DNA of 64,000 nucleotides from Aquarana catesbeiana (Eukaryota > Chordata > Amphibia > Anura > Ranidae): assembly GCF_042186555.1 (NCBI RefSeq), contig NC_133329.1:187957206-188021205 (forward strand), read 5' to 3'. Each line of letters starts with the position of its first letter. Within the stretch, counting starts at the first letter, position 1. Below, piece by piece: positions 21,063-31,803 of this stretch. Made by a program: the position numbers and the translations under genes. A model generated the notes under the pieces. The model was not told where the DNA came from and made no database searches. It saw only the letters and a list, made by a program, of their open reading frames with translations.

Positions 21063-21740
21063 TAGTAAATAGTGTAACCAGCGCGCATCATATCTTAGTG
21101 TGTGTATTAAATATAAGTGATCCCGATAGTTATGACTACTATTGGTATACCACACTTAAAGCCATTTCAATCCGGCCAAAAACTCATGAAAAACGTTATT
21201 ACTATAGACATATATTTTAAAAAAATCGTGAAATTGACTTATTTTTCTATATTAGGAACATTTAAATCCTATACTCACACCACGTGTTCAACAGTGAAAC
21301 AAAACATGTGTTATTAATTACAATGTTACTTATGAAAATCAATCCGCAACAATGTAGTGAGCACCCTGAAACATATGTTGCTAGTAACAATGTTACTTGT
21401 GACTATCAATTCGCAACAATGTGGTGAACACCATACATATCCAAATTAGTGCTAAAAATGTTTATCAGTGGGACACTTATTCCCCTTGAACATCTTAGAT
21501 GTAGAAACAATGATCAGTCCTTGATGGAAATATGCTAGGTTGATATTAGCACCAATCTTCTTTATAGAAAGAGACACACCAATATTCCTCCTTTTCACAA
21601 ATATAGTAAAAAAGGCCGCTTACCGGATCAGATGGATCTCAGGTTAGTGAGATCAGATGAGCATGTTGCATTAGCCTGCCGGCCTTAGATTATCACCTGG
21701 GCGTTTTCCTGGGAGATTTCCTCAGCCACTGTGCTGTGTC
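21063..21740 (+). repeat. Left arm of foldback B
   Basis: It starts TAGTAAATAGTG and is matched in reverse complement by sequence ending CACTATTTACTA at 22858. Pairing is near perfect over more than 650 bp. Confidence 0.85.
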
Positions 21741-22189
21741 TAGGGTGGAGCTAGAGGCTGTGACACCATCACGTTTGTCTGGTCTTTCTCCATGCAGTCA
21801 GCCGGTTTGCTCCCGCTCTGCATGTATGCTGATTTTTAGCTAATTTTTATCTGGTTCCCATTTTTTATCTGAGTTCCGTTTGGTGTATACTTGGGAGTTT
21901 TTTTGATTTGTAGTTCCTGATGTGCAGTGGAGTGTTGCTGTGAACATTTGCAGTGGAAAGAATTGTTTTAAAGTGACTGTGAAAGAGATTTTGAATAAAT
22001 CTATAAAACACATTTGCACTATGGAGCCCTTTTCGTTTTATTCCCACTGAGGTGTATCTTCTGTATGGATGAACTAATATTTTGAAACCGGATACATTGT
22101 ATCAGTGAGGATAGATCTGCCTGTGTATTGGAGCGCAGTGGCTGAGGAAATCTCCCAGGAAAACACCCAGATCTGCCTGTGAATTGGAG

Positions 22190-22858
22190 CACAGTGGCTG
22201 AGGAAATCTCCCAGGAAAACGCCCAGGTGATAATCTAAGGCCGGCAGGCTAATGCAACATGCTCATCTGATCTCACTAACCTGAGATCCATCTGATCCGG
22301 TAAGCGGCCTTTTTTACTATATTTGTGAAAAGGAGGAATATTGGTGTGTCTCTTTCTATAAAGAAGATTGGTGCTAATATCAACCTAGCATATTTCCATC
22401 AAGGACTGATCATTGTTTCTACATCTAAGATGTTCAAGGGGAATAAGTGTCCCACTGATAAACATTTTTAGCACTAATTTGGATATGTATGGTGTTCACC
22501 ACATTGTTGCGAATTGATAGTCACAAGTAACATTGTTACTAGCAACATATGTTTCAGGGTGCTCACTACATTGTTGCGGATTGATTTTCATAAGTAACAT
22601 TGTAATTAATAACACATGTTTTGTTTCACTGTTGAACACGTGGTGTGAGTATAGGATTTAAATGTTCCTAATATAGAAAAATAAGTCAATTTCACGATTT
22701 TTTAAAAATATATGTCTATAGTAATAACGTTTTTCATGAGTTTTTGGCCGGATTGAAATGGCTTTAAGTGTGGTATACCAATAGTAGTCATAACTATCGG
22801 GATCACTTATACTTAATACACACTAAGATATGATGCGCGCTGGTTACACTATTTACTA
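22190..22858 (-). repeat. Right arm of foldback B
   Basis: It is the reverse complement of the left arm, ending 102 bp before the insertion border. Confidence 0.85.
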
Positions 22859-24158
22859 TCTATTTTTTGGGTCTTTTGTATTTATGGACTAACACGAGCA
22901 GCAGCACAATTTTTTTTATTTTTTTTTGTATGGTTAGCGCAAAATCACGTTTCTTTATATAAGGCACGGATCTGGCCAAGGTTACAAAAAAATTTCTGCT
23001 GCACTTAAGGTTCCTAAGAGCATAGTGGCCTCCATAATCCTTAAATGGAAGACCTTTGGGATGACCAGAACCCTTCCTAGAGCTGGCCGTCCGGCCAAAC
23101 TGAGCTATCGGGGGAGAAGAGCCTTGGTGAGAGAGGTAAAGAAGAACCCAAAGATCACTGTGGCTGGGCTCCAGAGATGCAGTCGGGAGATGGGAAAGAG
23201 TTGTAGAAAGTCAACCATCACTGCAGCCCTCCACCAGTCGGGGAATTATGGCAGAGTGGCCCGACGGAAGCCTCTCCTCAGTGCAAGGCACATGAAAGCC
23301 CGCATGGAGTTTGCTAAAAAAAAAAAACACCTGAAGGATTCCAAGATGGTGAGAAATAAGATTCTTTGGTCTGATGAGACCAAGATAGAACTTTTTGGCC
23401 TTAATTCTAAGCGGTATGTGTGGAGAAAACCAGGCACTGCTCATCACCTGTCCAATACAGTCCCAACAGTGAAGCATGGTGATGACAGCATCATGCTGTC
23501 GGGGTGTTTTTCAGCTGCAGGGACAGGACGACTGGTTGCAATCGAGGGAAAGATGAATGCGGCCAAGTACAGGGATATCCTGGACGAAAACCTTCTCCAG
23601 AGTGCTCAGGACCTCAGACTGGGTCGAAGGTTGACCTTCCAACAAGACAATGACCCTAAGCACACAGCTAAAATAACAAAGGAGTGGCTTCACAACAACT
23701 CTGTGACTGTTCTCGAATGGCCCAGCCAGAGCCCTGACTTAAACCCAATTGAGCATCTCTGGGAAGACCTAAAAATGGCTGTCCACCAAGGTTTACCATC
23801 CAACCTGACAGAACTGGAGAGGGTCTGCAAGGAGGAATGGCAGAGGATCCCCAAATCCAGGTGTGAAAAACTTGTTGCATTTTTCCCAAAAAGACTCATG
23901 GCTGTATTAGATCAAAAGGGTGCTTCTACTAAATACTAAGCAAAGGGTCTGAATACTTAGGACCATGTGATAGTTCAGTTTTTCTTTTTTAATAAATCTG
24001 CAAAAATGTCAACAATTCTGTGTTTTTATGTCAATTTGGGGTGCTGTGTGTACATTAACGAGGAAAAAAAATTAACGTAAATGATTTTAGCAAATGGCTG
24101 CAATATAACAAAGAGTGAAAAATTTAAGGGGGTCTGAATACTTTCCGTCCCCACTGTA

Positions 24159-24639
24159 CATGCGGTAGTTTCCATCTCTAATTGCATAGTAAAATAAAAA
24201 AGTCATAACAAGTAAACAATTAAACTGTCGGTGTATAACCAAAATCTAAGGAGTCAGGATGAAAAGGTCATCCTAGTCTGCAAAACCAATGTCAGCGGAC
24301 TATACAGTCCAATACTCCACAAGCTCTCCCACCTGGGGGTGGGGGGTAGGGAGGTAGAGCAAAAACAAGAAGGGGGGAAAAATTCCAGAGGTCTCTCCCT
24401 TCAAAAAAAAAAGGTGGGAGAGAAGTTTGTGGATCTGGAGAAGAGCAGTTGTGGGTGGGGGGTTGCTCAAGCAGGTGAGAAAAGACATTCATCCTGGGAT
24501 TGGAGAACAAGTTGCTTATAATGTGGACAAAAAATAGAAGGTGAGTAGAAAAAAGGCATCATGAAAACAAACAGTGCTGGATTTCGTACCATTTCTTGTA
24601 GAAGGGGGAAGAATGGTGATCCGACTTGAACGGTTGTCA
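24159..24639 (-). other. LINE inter-ORF sequence
   Basis: This lies between LINE ORF1 and ORF2 on the minus strand. It has no convincing coding frame; short frames on both strands around 24290-24520 lack known motifs. Confidence 0.5.
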
Positions 24640-25560
24640 TCAGATTGGCAAGTCCCTGGAACGTTGGCGGTTCCTCCTGTCTCATTGCGGAGAAGGGGTG
24701 GCCCAAATGGGGGTAGTGCGAAGAGTGGAGGGGAGGCTCGGTAAATTCTGGGGATCCATGAGGCCTAGCTTCACTAGGATTTCTTTACCCTCCGCGACCG
24801 TGGTGGCAGTGTAAGTAGTTCCGTTGTGGTGGATGGAGAGCTTGAATGGGAACCCCCATCTGTAACGGATTCTCGCTGTTTGCAAGACAGAAGTGACTTC
24901 TTTCATCTGTCTCCTTTTTTCTAAAGTTGCTGGGGAAACGTCTGGGTAGATTTGGATTGTAAACCCGACAAGTTGGATGCGGGGGGTGTTGCGGGATGCA
25001 CACAGGATCTCCTCCTTTACTAGGAAATCCTTTAGGCACATTACGATGTCCCTGGGAGGTTTCTCAGGCGGAGGTTTGGGTCTGAGGGCTCTATGCAGCC
25101 TGTCACATACAAATGCGGCCTGGGAGAAGGGAGTGAAACAGCTTTTTGATTGCTTCAGGCAAATCAGTGACAGTCTCTGGGATCCCACGGACCCTGATGT
25201 TGTTTCTTCGGTTACGGTTGTCCAAATCCTCTAAATGATTCTGGAGCTGGAGAACTGTACCAGAGAGCACCTCGTGGTCCCTGCGGAGATCTGAATAAGC
25301 TAGGTGTAGCTCACCGTGTTTAGTTTCTAAAATGTCCGTCCGCCCTCCCAGCGCTGTAATCTCCTGAGTCAGGGTGTTGGTGGACTTATGTAGTTCAGCT
25401 TGGAACTTGCATGCAAGCTTATCATACATAGTTGACAAACTGTCCTCAAGGTCCGCTTTAGTGAGGTGCGGTGTATACTCACTTTGTTCAGGTGGTAGGA
25501 GAAACTGCTGGATCAGGGATATCAGGAGGAGCACTCTTCTTGTGGGCGCCATCTTGGGAC
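24640..25560 (-). pseudogene. LINE ORF1 (coiled coil, RRM, C-terminal domain), frameshifted
   Basis: From a Met near 25560 the minus strand encodes a short N-terminus, a heptad coiled coil (about 25480-25250: LEDSLSTMYDKL, then RRDHEVLSGTVLQLQNHLEDL), an RRM start (DLDNRNRRNNIRVRGIPE) and, in another frame below 25188, the rest of the RRM (PPRDIVMCLKDFLVKEEI) and the C-terminal domain (GFTIQIYPDVSPATLEKRR). In the family the protein trimerises and coats LINE RNA. Frameshifts near 25490 and 25150 disable it. It fits the ORF2 pieces further left as one LINE. Confidence 0.85.
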
Positions 25561-25768
25561 ATCGTGGTCTGTTCCTGTACCCGGAGAAGGTAGTTCGTAA
25601 GGGACCACTGCGTGGATTTTTGCTTGTTTTTTTTTTGGTTGTCAACATGCACCTCTAGTCCCGCAGGGGTGTTAGGGTATTTAGTGAAAAAAAATGTGCT
25701 AAATACCGCACTGTCCAAAGAAGGGGGGGAAGATGCCAGCACCGCAAATGACAATTGAAAAAAGTCAA

Positions 25769-26715
25769 ATGGGAAAGTGATGGTGCAGCGCTAGTGACAA
25801 TTTAAAATTTGAATGGGTAGTCTAAAGTGCATAGATGACCTAATACACATCTAAAATATATCAAAGTTAGAATAATTGTGAAGATATCAAACAGTATACA
25901 TGTGCAATATTGAAATAATGATAACAAGTGATTAAACCGATGTATAACATGCATATAAAATGTAGTGATATCAGGTGATTAAACCAATGTATACCATACA
26001 TATAAATGCAGTGATGTCAGGTGATTAAACCAATATATACCATACACATAAAATAGAGTGAACAACCTATTATAAACTCAAAAGCAATAATAGAAAAAAT
26101 GAATGAACAAAGAAAGAGTCCACTGAGTGAGAAAAAAAGTGTTTGATGAAAATGGAAATGTCCAAACCATATGTATCTTGACGCCCCATATGGTAATTAT
26201 CAAGCCACCGCTAAATGTGCATGAAAAGGGGAGGATGGAGCACCGCCACCAATAACACTGAGGCTTACCGGAAAAAGTGGATTCAGTAGGACATACGCCC
26301 CATGAATCAAACTGACTTATCAGTGATTCTTCACCAAAGATAATAAGGCCCAGATGGATATAGGCGTTGGTAGAATTGGGTAAAAAAATCTTCTCACAAG
26401 GACCACCGGTCGACAAGAAAAGAGGCTCCAAGATATATAAAACGTCTCATGGATTCAAACGTATAAGGCCAAAAAGGATTAATATGTATGGTATACATTG
26501 GTTTAATCACCTGATATCACTACATTTTATATGCATGTTATACATCGGTTTAATCACTTGTTATCATTATTTCAATATTGCACATGTATACTGTTTGATA
26601 TCTTCACAATTATTCTAACTTTGATATATTTTAGATGTGTATTAGGTCATCTATGCACTTTAGACTATCCATTCAAATTTTAAATTGTCAATAACGCTGC
26701 ACCATCACTTTCCCA
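25769..26715. repeat. Third long palindrome (foldback C)
   Basis: Arms 25769-26003 and 26481-26715 are near-perfect inverted copies (about 235 bp) separated by a loop of about 477 bp. The left arm and adjacent loop contain about three copies of a 45-50 bp unit built around GTGATTAAACCAATGTATACCATACATAT. No TSD was found at its borders, and it sits at the 5' edge of the LINE. A stretch in the loop (about 26411-26450) loosely echoes the AAAACG-TCTC order of the hammerhead-like motifs but lacks the core. Confidence 0.75.
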
Positions 26716-26998
26716 TGTTAGGTTATTTAGGTGGCACAACAAGAGTTTTTAAGCCCTGGGGAGTTAGTACTTGTCTCCTTTTCCCACGGAGCTCCGACTC
26801 CTAGCTTCCTGTCAGTTTCACACCGCGCATGCGCGCCCCCCCCCCTCTGAATTTATGATTGGTGCTGCAGGATGTAAAGTTGATACTGAAGGCATGACAG
26901 AACTTGCCACTGTCATTGTTAAGTTGTGTGAATCTCATCAGAATGAATATTGTACTTAAATATACTTACCTCTTTCATCATTCGACACAGAATATTCC
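26716..26998. other. Unassigned spacer
   Basis: No feature was recognised apart from a short GC-rich patch with a C run near 26830. Confidence 0.4.
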
Positions 26999-27001
26999 TA
27001 A

Positions 27002-27426
27002 GGGCTAGTTTACACTTGCTTCAAAACATGGCTTTGGACACGCTTTGTTAAAGCTCTCTGAATTCCAGTCAAAGCTCCTGTCACTATATAAAATGGTTAG
27101 CTTACAGTCCTGTTTACACCTGCTTTTGCCTGGTGCTTTGATGAGGCTTCGATGAGGCTTCGGTAGGGCTTTGGTGGAGCTTCAAAGAGGCTTCAGTGGG
27201 GCTTCAAGTGAGCCTTGCCATAGACTTCTATGGAGGCTCTGAAGACGCTTTGAAGCACCACTGAAGCTACATGGGGTGTAATTTTTGAAGCAAAGCAAAA
27301 GCAGGTGTAAACAGGACTGTAATCTAACAATTTAATTTAGTGACAGGAGCTTTGCCTATCGTTCAGCGAGCTTTAACAAAGCCTGTCTGAAGACTTGTTG
27401 AAGCCGAAGCAAGTGTAAATGAGCCC
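27002..27426. mobile_element. Harbinger-type MITE
   Basis: A 425-bp element with terminal inverted repeats of about 21 bp (GGGCTAGTTTACACTTGCTTC and its counterpart ending GAGCCC) and a TAA duplication (26999-27001 and 27427-27429), the TWA type used by PIF/Harbinger. The inside has no coding frame and is rich in GAGGCTTC-like repeats that pair with each other. Confidence 0.75.
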
Positions 27427-27429
27427 TAA

Positions 27430-28489
27430 GTAATTTTTCATTCACCTTAAATTACCTCCTGTCCTCCTTTCTTTGGGAGGACTAGATAGGGCAGATAGCC
27501 ATAAATATTTCCTCACTACTCAGTTGGTTACAGCTTACTGGCGGTTATGTCCTGACACCTCAAATTCCTCCACTATGCTAGAGCCTGTTATTAGGTAAGG
27601 TGCTTAAACCTTTACTTCACTACATTTGTTGTGTTAGGTTCTCTTATTACCTACTGGAGGTGGAGTTTAAAGAAGGATCACTTCATAAATCCAGGCCTGG
27701 TGCTCCATGCTTGTAGATTAGAAGCTCCTACTATTTTAGAATTTGGCTTTTTAAGTGAATTTGTCAGTTTGGTGATCTTTTCATTGGCCTTCTTATGTAG
27801 ACTTGACAGATGGATTGAAGCAGCACATGTACTATGAAGACTTTCAATGAAAAGCAAGAAGGATTGTCCAGGTTCTGTCCTAGACAATCTAATCTTCACT
27901 CAGGCATCATGATGTTTCTCAATATTGAAGACCAAATGGGATATTCTTATTTGAGGTCTCGTTCACATGTGTGAAAGTGACTGAAACTCCTCGGAAAAGT
28001 GACCCATTGGTACTATTTAATTGCATGCTACAAACATTTTGGTGCATGTCAATATATTGGCACCGCCCCTTCTCCATCCAACAGAAATCAGGGGTTAGTA
28101 GGGGATGATAGGCAGGGGGAGGGACACAGTTTTCCATTTTCACCCTGGGCACTGGATGACCTTGTCCCGGCACTACCGGGGAAAGATCATCTGATGCTGG
28201 CACTGGCAGGCTGGAGAGTGCGGGACTTGGGCATTCAAGAATTACATATACAAGAAGGACAATAGTAATGTGTGTTGTTGTGACATCCTAGTGTAAGATC
28301 TCCGTTTGTCAGCAACAATGATGGGAGGAACATGGGACAGTGTCAGAGCTCTCCCTCTTTCAGGCTTGTGATATCAGTAAGGAGGAGGAAAAGGGTTAGA
28401 AGGAAGTGATCACTGGGGAGGAAGGAGAGAAGAACCTGCTTTTGTGCTGATCGGTCACTTTTTCTCTTTGTCACACTACACATCTGAGT
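27430..28489. other. Unassigned sequence
   Basis: No gene or repeat border could be supported over about 1 kb. Frames up to 94 codons exist on both strands without motifs. Confidence 0.4.
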
Positions 28490-28694
28490 ATATATCCCAG
28501 AATAGGGCCCCTAACCCCCTATTATGGAATATATACGGAGTCTGAGAGACAGCTTAATATGGGATATAATGACAGAGTGAGAGACCCCCCTATTATGGGA
28601 TATATACTGAGACCCCCTATTATGAATATACCGAGAGACTCTATTATATTATAGGGGTTCTCTCAGTATATCCCATAAGAGGGGTCTCTCAGTA
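28490..28694. repeat. Degenerate minisatellite, left part
   Basis: Copies of a unit of about 28 bp around CCCCTATTATGGGATATATAC alternate with inverted copies. The array is split by the Tc1 insertion 28697-36833 and resumes at 36836. Confidence 0.65.
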
Positions 28695-29324
28695 TACAGT
28701 GCCTTGAAAAAGTATTCCTACCCCCTGAAATTTTCCACATTTTGTCATGTTACAACCAAAAATGTAAATGTATTTTATTGGGATTTTATGTGATAGACCA
28801 ACAAAATGGCACATAATTGTGAAGTGGAAGGAAAATGATAAATGGTTTTCAAATTTTTTTACAAATAAATATCTGAAAAGTGTGGCGTGCATTTGTATTG
28901 AGCCCCCCTGAGTCAATACTTTGTAGAACCACCTTTAGCTGCAATTACAGCTGGAAGACTTTTTGGGTATGTCTCTACCAGCTTTGCACTTCTAGAGAGT
29001 GAAATTTTTGCCCATTCTTCTTTGCAAAATAGCTCAAGCTCTATTAGATTGGATGGAGAGCGTCTGTGAACAGCAATCTTCAGGTCTTGCCACAGATTCT
29101 CAATTGTATTTAGTTCTGGACTTTGACTGGGCCATTCTAACACATGAATATGCTTTGATCTAAACCATTCCATTGTAGCTCTGGCTGTAATGTTTAGGGT
29201 CCTTGTCCTACTGAAAGGTGAACTTCCGCCCCAGTCTCAAGTAATTTGCAGACTCTAACAGGTTTTCTTCTAAGATTGCCCTGTATTTGGTTCCATCCAT
29301 CTATCCATCAACTATGACCAGCTT

Positions 29325-30258
29325 GATGGAGGTGTGACCGGAAGCAGATGGTGGTGCTAGTCGTGTGGTGTGAGCGTGTGTGTCCACCCCGCTCTCCCCG
29401 CTTCATGAACGAATCGCCCCGGAGATAACCATTGCAGATTTTACCCTTGTTGGAGCTGTGAGATGTGAGAAGTGAGCTGCGGTGACCTGTCTGCTTGTGC
29501 GGTCTCCTTCCTGGCGTGCCCGGAATGAGCGGGTGGATACTGTGGATACTCTCTCCGAGATCTCTTTACCCACAGCCTGTGACAGACACAGGCGCAGTAC
29601 GAGTGAAAGCCTCGCGAGAACTGGAAGGAGAGGTCGGAGCCTAGCTGCGGGAACACACTGTTGGTGAGTGCTTGCCGTGGAGACCTCGGTGCGTGCACTA
29701 GGAGTCGTTACTGTATTTGCTGCCCAGAGGAGCAGGAGGTGATACAGCGATCTGGAAACAGAAGTGAGTGCATGCAATAGTCCCTGCAGCGCCGCTGGGG
29801 AGGAAACAGTGTGATTTGTCAGGACCGACGGGACGAGGTATTGAACTTTCTCTCTCTTGTTTGTTATCTGGCAGTAAAGTGGAGGAGGACAGTAACTATT
29901 CCAGATTAACGGTGTTTCTAATGAACTGCAAAGTCCGCTATTATTTGGTGGGTAGGATAGTATTAGGATTGCTGGTGAAGCTGACTGAGGTCCCTAACAT
30001 TTAAAATATCTTCCAGAAGCAAGGAAAAAGAGGTCTTAAATGGGCCTAATATGAATACCTCTTTACACACCTCTTCATACACCTGTTGTAAATGACTGTG
30101 TCATTTTTTTTCACTCCTTTACCTGAATGTGGTAAATCTCAGCATTAATAAACAGAGAGGACAAGAGATTAACCTTGGAGGACATTTAATACTGTCTTGT
30201 TGGCTCTCAGGGAACCTGAGTTGCTGCCTTACATTAATATCTCTATAGTAGGATAGAT
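29325..30258 (+). promoter_or_regulatory. 5' UTR of the plus-strand LINE
   Basis: GC-rich, CpG-bearing sequence precedes ORF1 and, by analogy with L1, probably holds an internal promoter. No specific binding sites could be assigned. Confidence 0.45.
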
Positions 30259-31367
30259 ATGATGTCAACGAGGAGGAAAGGTGATGAGCAAGCTAACCAG
30301 GAAAACATGGGAGCTCAATCCCTTCGGTCGGCTAAAGACAAGGAAAAAGGAGCTCAGCTCATGGTGGCGGGCGCAACTGCAGCAGCTGCCGCAGCGACCG
30401 CCAAGTTAGAAAGAATGATCCATGCTACGGATCATACACCAAGTAAGGGGGGGCAGCAAACTCAAGGTAAATCAACGGTGGACAGAAAGAGTCAGGGGCA
30501 CCTGAGTATGCCCACAGGACCACTGGCACCAAAAACCTATCAAGTAAAGGGTTAGGAGCGTCCGGGAAGGAAATAGAAACTTCTATCATTCCAATACCTC
30601 CAGCAGAAGGAGAGCCTTCCCTGAAAGATATCTTCCTGGCATTAATGCATGTAAACAATCTTTGAGTGAATTAAGTAACCAAATGGAAGATATTAAAGGG
30701 GAGCTAATCCTGGTAAGGCATGAACTTAAGGAAACTGCAGAAAAAGTAACAGAAATGGAGAAGAGAATAAGTCTGATAGAAGATGATTTGTATCCTATGA
30801 AACAAGAATCCAAGACATGGAAAGCGAAAATAGATAAACTCACGGAAAAATGTGATGAAATGGAAAATAGACTTCGGAGGGACAATGTGAGGGTGGTGGG
30901 ACTCCCCGAAAAGAGTGAAGGCTCAGACCCAATAGCATTTTTAGAGAAATGGATGATTGAAACTTTTGGAGTAGACTTATTCTCACAGCAGTTTTCTATC
31001 GAAAGAGCGCATAGAGTTCCCTTTAGGCCCCCCCCCTCAAGGAAGCTCCCCGAGACCGCTATTAGTGAAATTTTTAAATTATAAAGACAAAGTAAAACTC
31101 CTTAGGAAGGCCAGAGAGATGGGGAATATTTCCTTCAATGGGGCTAGGATATCAATATACCCTGATTTCTCTCCTGACCTTCAGAAACGTAGAGCTGAGT
31201 TTCTAGGTGTTAAACGTAGCCTTCAAAAATTTAGTATTACGTACGCTCTCCTTCACCCTACCAGGCTTCGGATAAACGCACTCGGAGGAAGTCAGCTTTT
31301 TGATACGTCTGCGGGTGCGTTAGCATGGTTAGAAGATAAAAGAGACCAGTTACCAATGAAACTATAG
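30259..31367 (+). pseudogene. LINE ORF1, broken
   Basis: The frame starts MMSTRRKGDEQ with a basic, Ala-rich N-terminus and stops at 30555. The next part (30662-31084) has a long coiled coil (LKETAEKVTEMEKRISLIEDDL) followed by an RRM start (MENRLRRDNVRVVGLPEKSEG), and 31065-31367 in a shifted frame carries the C-terminal domain (GARISIYPDFSPDLQKRR, then TYALLHPTRLRI). So there is one stop and probably two frame changes. The domain order is that of L1 ORF1 proteins. Confidence 0.82.
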
Positions 31368-31803
31368 GGAGTCTGGGTTGAAAAGGGATACAGGAAAAGG
31401 AATAGATTTAGTAGGGGAATTTATGGTACACGGAAACACAAGGAGTTTTATCGTACAGTGGAATATAGGATGACACATTGGACACTGAAAAAACAAAATA
31501 TAAATGGCACATTGAAATATAGGATACTACACTGGGCATTGATAAATATAGATAAAATATGAATGTTTTACAGGAAGAAAGTAGTGTTTTTTTGTAATCA
31601 TGGGGAAGATAATACATTTTTTGACACAGAGGGGTATAATGATAAATACAAAAGGTTGATTACCTTTTTCCTTTTTTTTTTTTTTTTTTTTCTTCTTTTC
31701 TTTGGGATTAGCACTAATAGATTCCCTATGGATAACTGGGTATACCTCCTTGGAATTATTAGAATCAAGCTTTTGCTGCTACCTTTTGGTTTCTTTTTTA
31801 TAG

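Larger units (their letters stand above)
21063..22960 (+). mobile_element. Foldback retroelement-like insertion B
   Basis: This 1898-bp insertion in the Tc1 transposase gene is flanked by the 14-bp direct repeat AAGGCACAGATCTG (21049-21062), copied as AAGGCACGGATCTG (22961-22974). The left arm starts at the first base (21063) and runs to about 21740; the right arm runs from about 22190 to 22858; the loop is about 450 bp and an unpaired 102-bp tail (22859-22960) ends TTTATAT. A 47-bp stretch is duplicated at the start of the right arm (near 22130-22225). No coding frame was recognised. The plan and size match foldback A although the sequence differs. Confidence 0.8.
20981..23939 (+). pseudogene. 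Tc1 transposase (DD34E), interrupted by foldback B
   Basis: The N-terminus (KELPEELRDRIVARHRS) reads to 21062 and the frame resumes after 22974, running open to 23939. The first part is the paired-type helix-turn-helix that binds the terminal repeats. The catalytic domain has its three acidic positions in context: WSDETKIELFG, FQQDNDPKHT and NPIEHLWEDLK (spacing of the DD34E type), and ends GASTKY, the usual terminus. Apart from the insertion, no stop or frameshift was seen over about 320 codons, so the copy was probably young when it was hit. A single substitution in the conserved FWGCFS-like block (LSGCFS) was noted. Confidence 0.88.
20602..24156 (+). mobile_element. Tc1-like transposon, split by foldback B
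   Basis: Flanked by TA (20600-20601 and 24157-24158), with terminal inverted repeats of roughly 190 bp: CAGCGGGGACGGAAAGTATTC on the left and its counterpart ending GTCCCCACTG on the right. It encodes a Tc1 transposase interrupted only by the foldback element 21063-22960. It lies in the LINE inter-ORF region only 36 bp from the Harbinger end. Confidence 0.92.
2530..25760 (-). mobile_element. Minus-strand L1/Tx1-type LINE split by four large insertions
   Basis: One LINE of about 5.3 kb can be followed on the minus strand from its ORF1 near 25.6 kb to its 3' UTR near 2.5 kb. Pieces are 24157-25760 (ORF1 and inter-ORF), 20563-20601, 14785-15005 (ORF2 start), 5973-8025 (endonuclease and RT) and 2530-4016 (ORF2 C-terminus and 3' UTR). 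Each gap is another element with its own TSD: CTATG for the retrovirus, TTA for Harbinger, TA for Tc1 and a 14-bp repeat for the foldback element. Across each removed insertion the LINE reading continues in register. The 3' end lacks a clear poly(A) tail. The LINE is therefore the oldest layer of this block. Confidence 0.85.

Noticed and set aside
24231..24814. Plus-strand frames in the LINE inter-ORF region and across ORF1
   Set aside because: They are shadows of the minus-strand LINE or lack any motif.
26411..26450. A hammerhead in foldback C
   Set aside because: Only AAAACGTCTC resembles the motif; CTGATGA and a stem II are missing.
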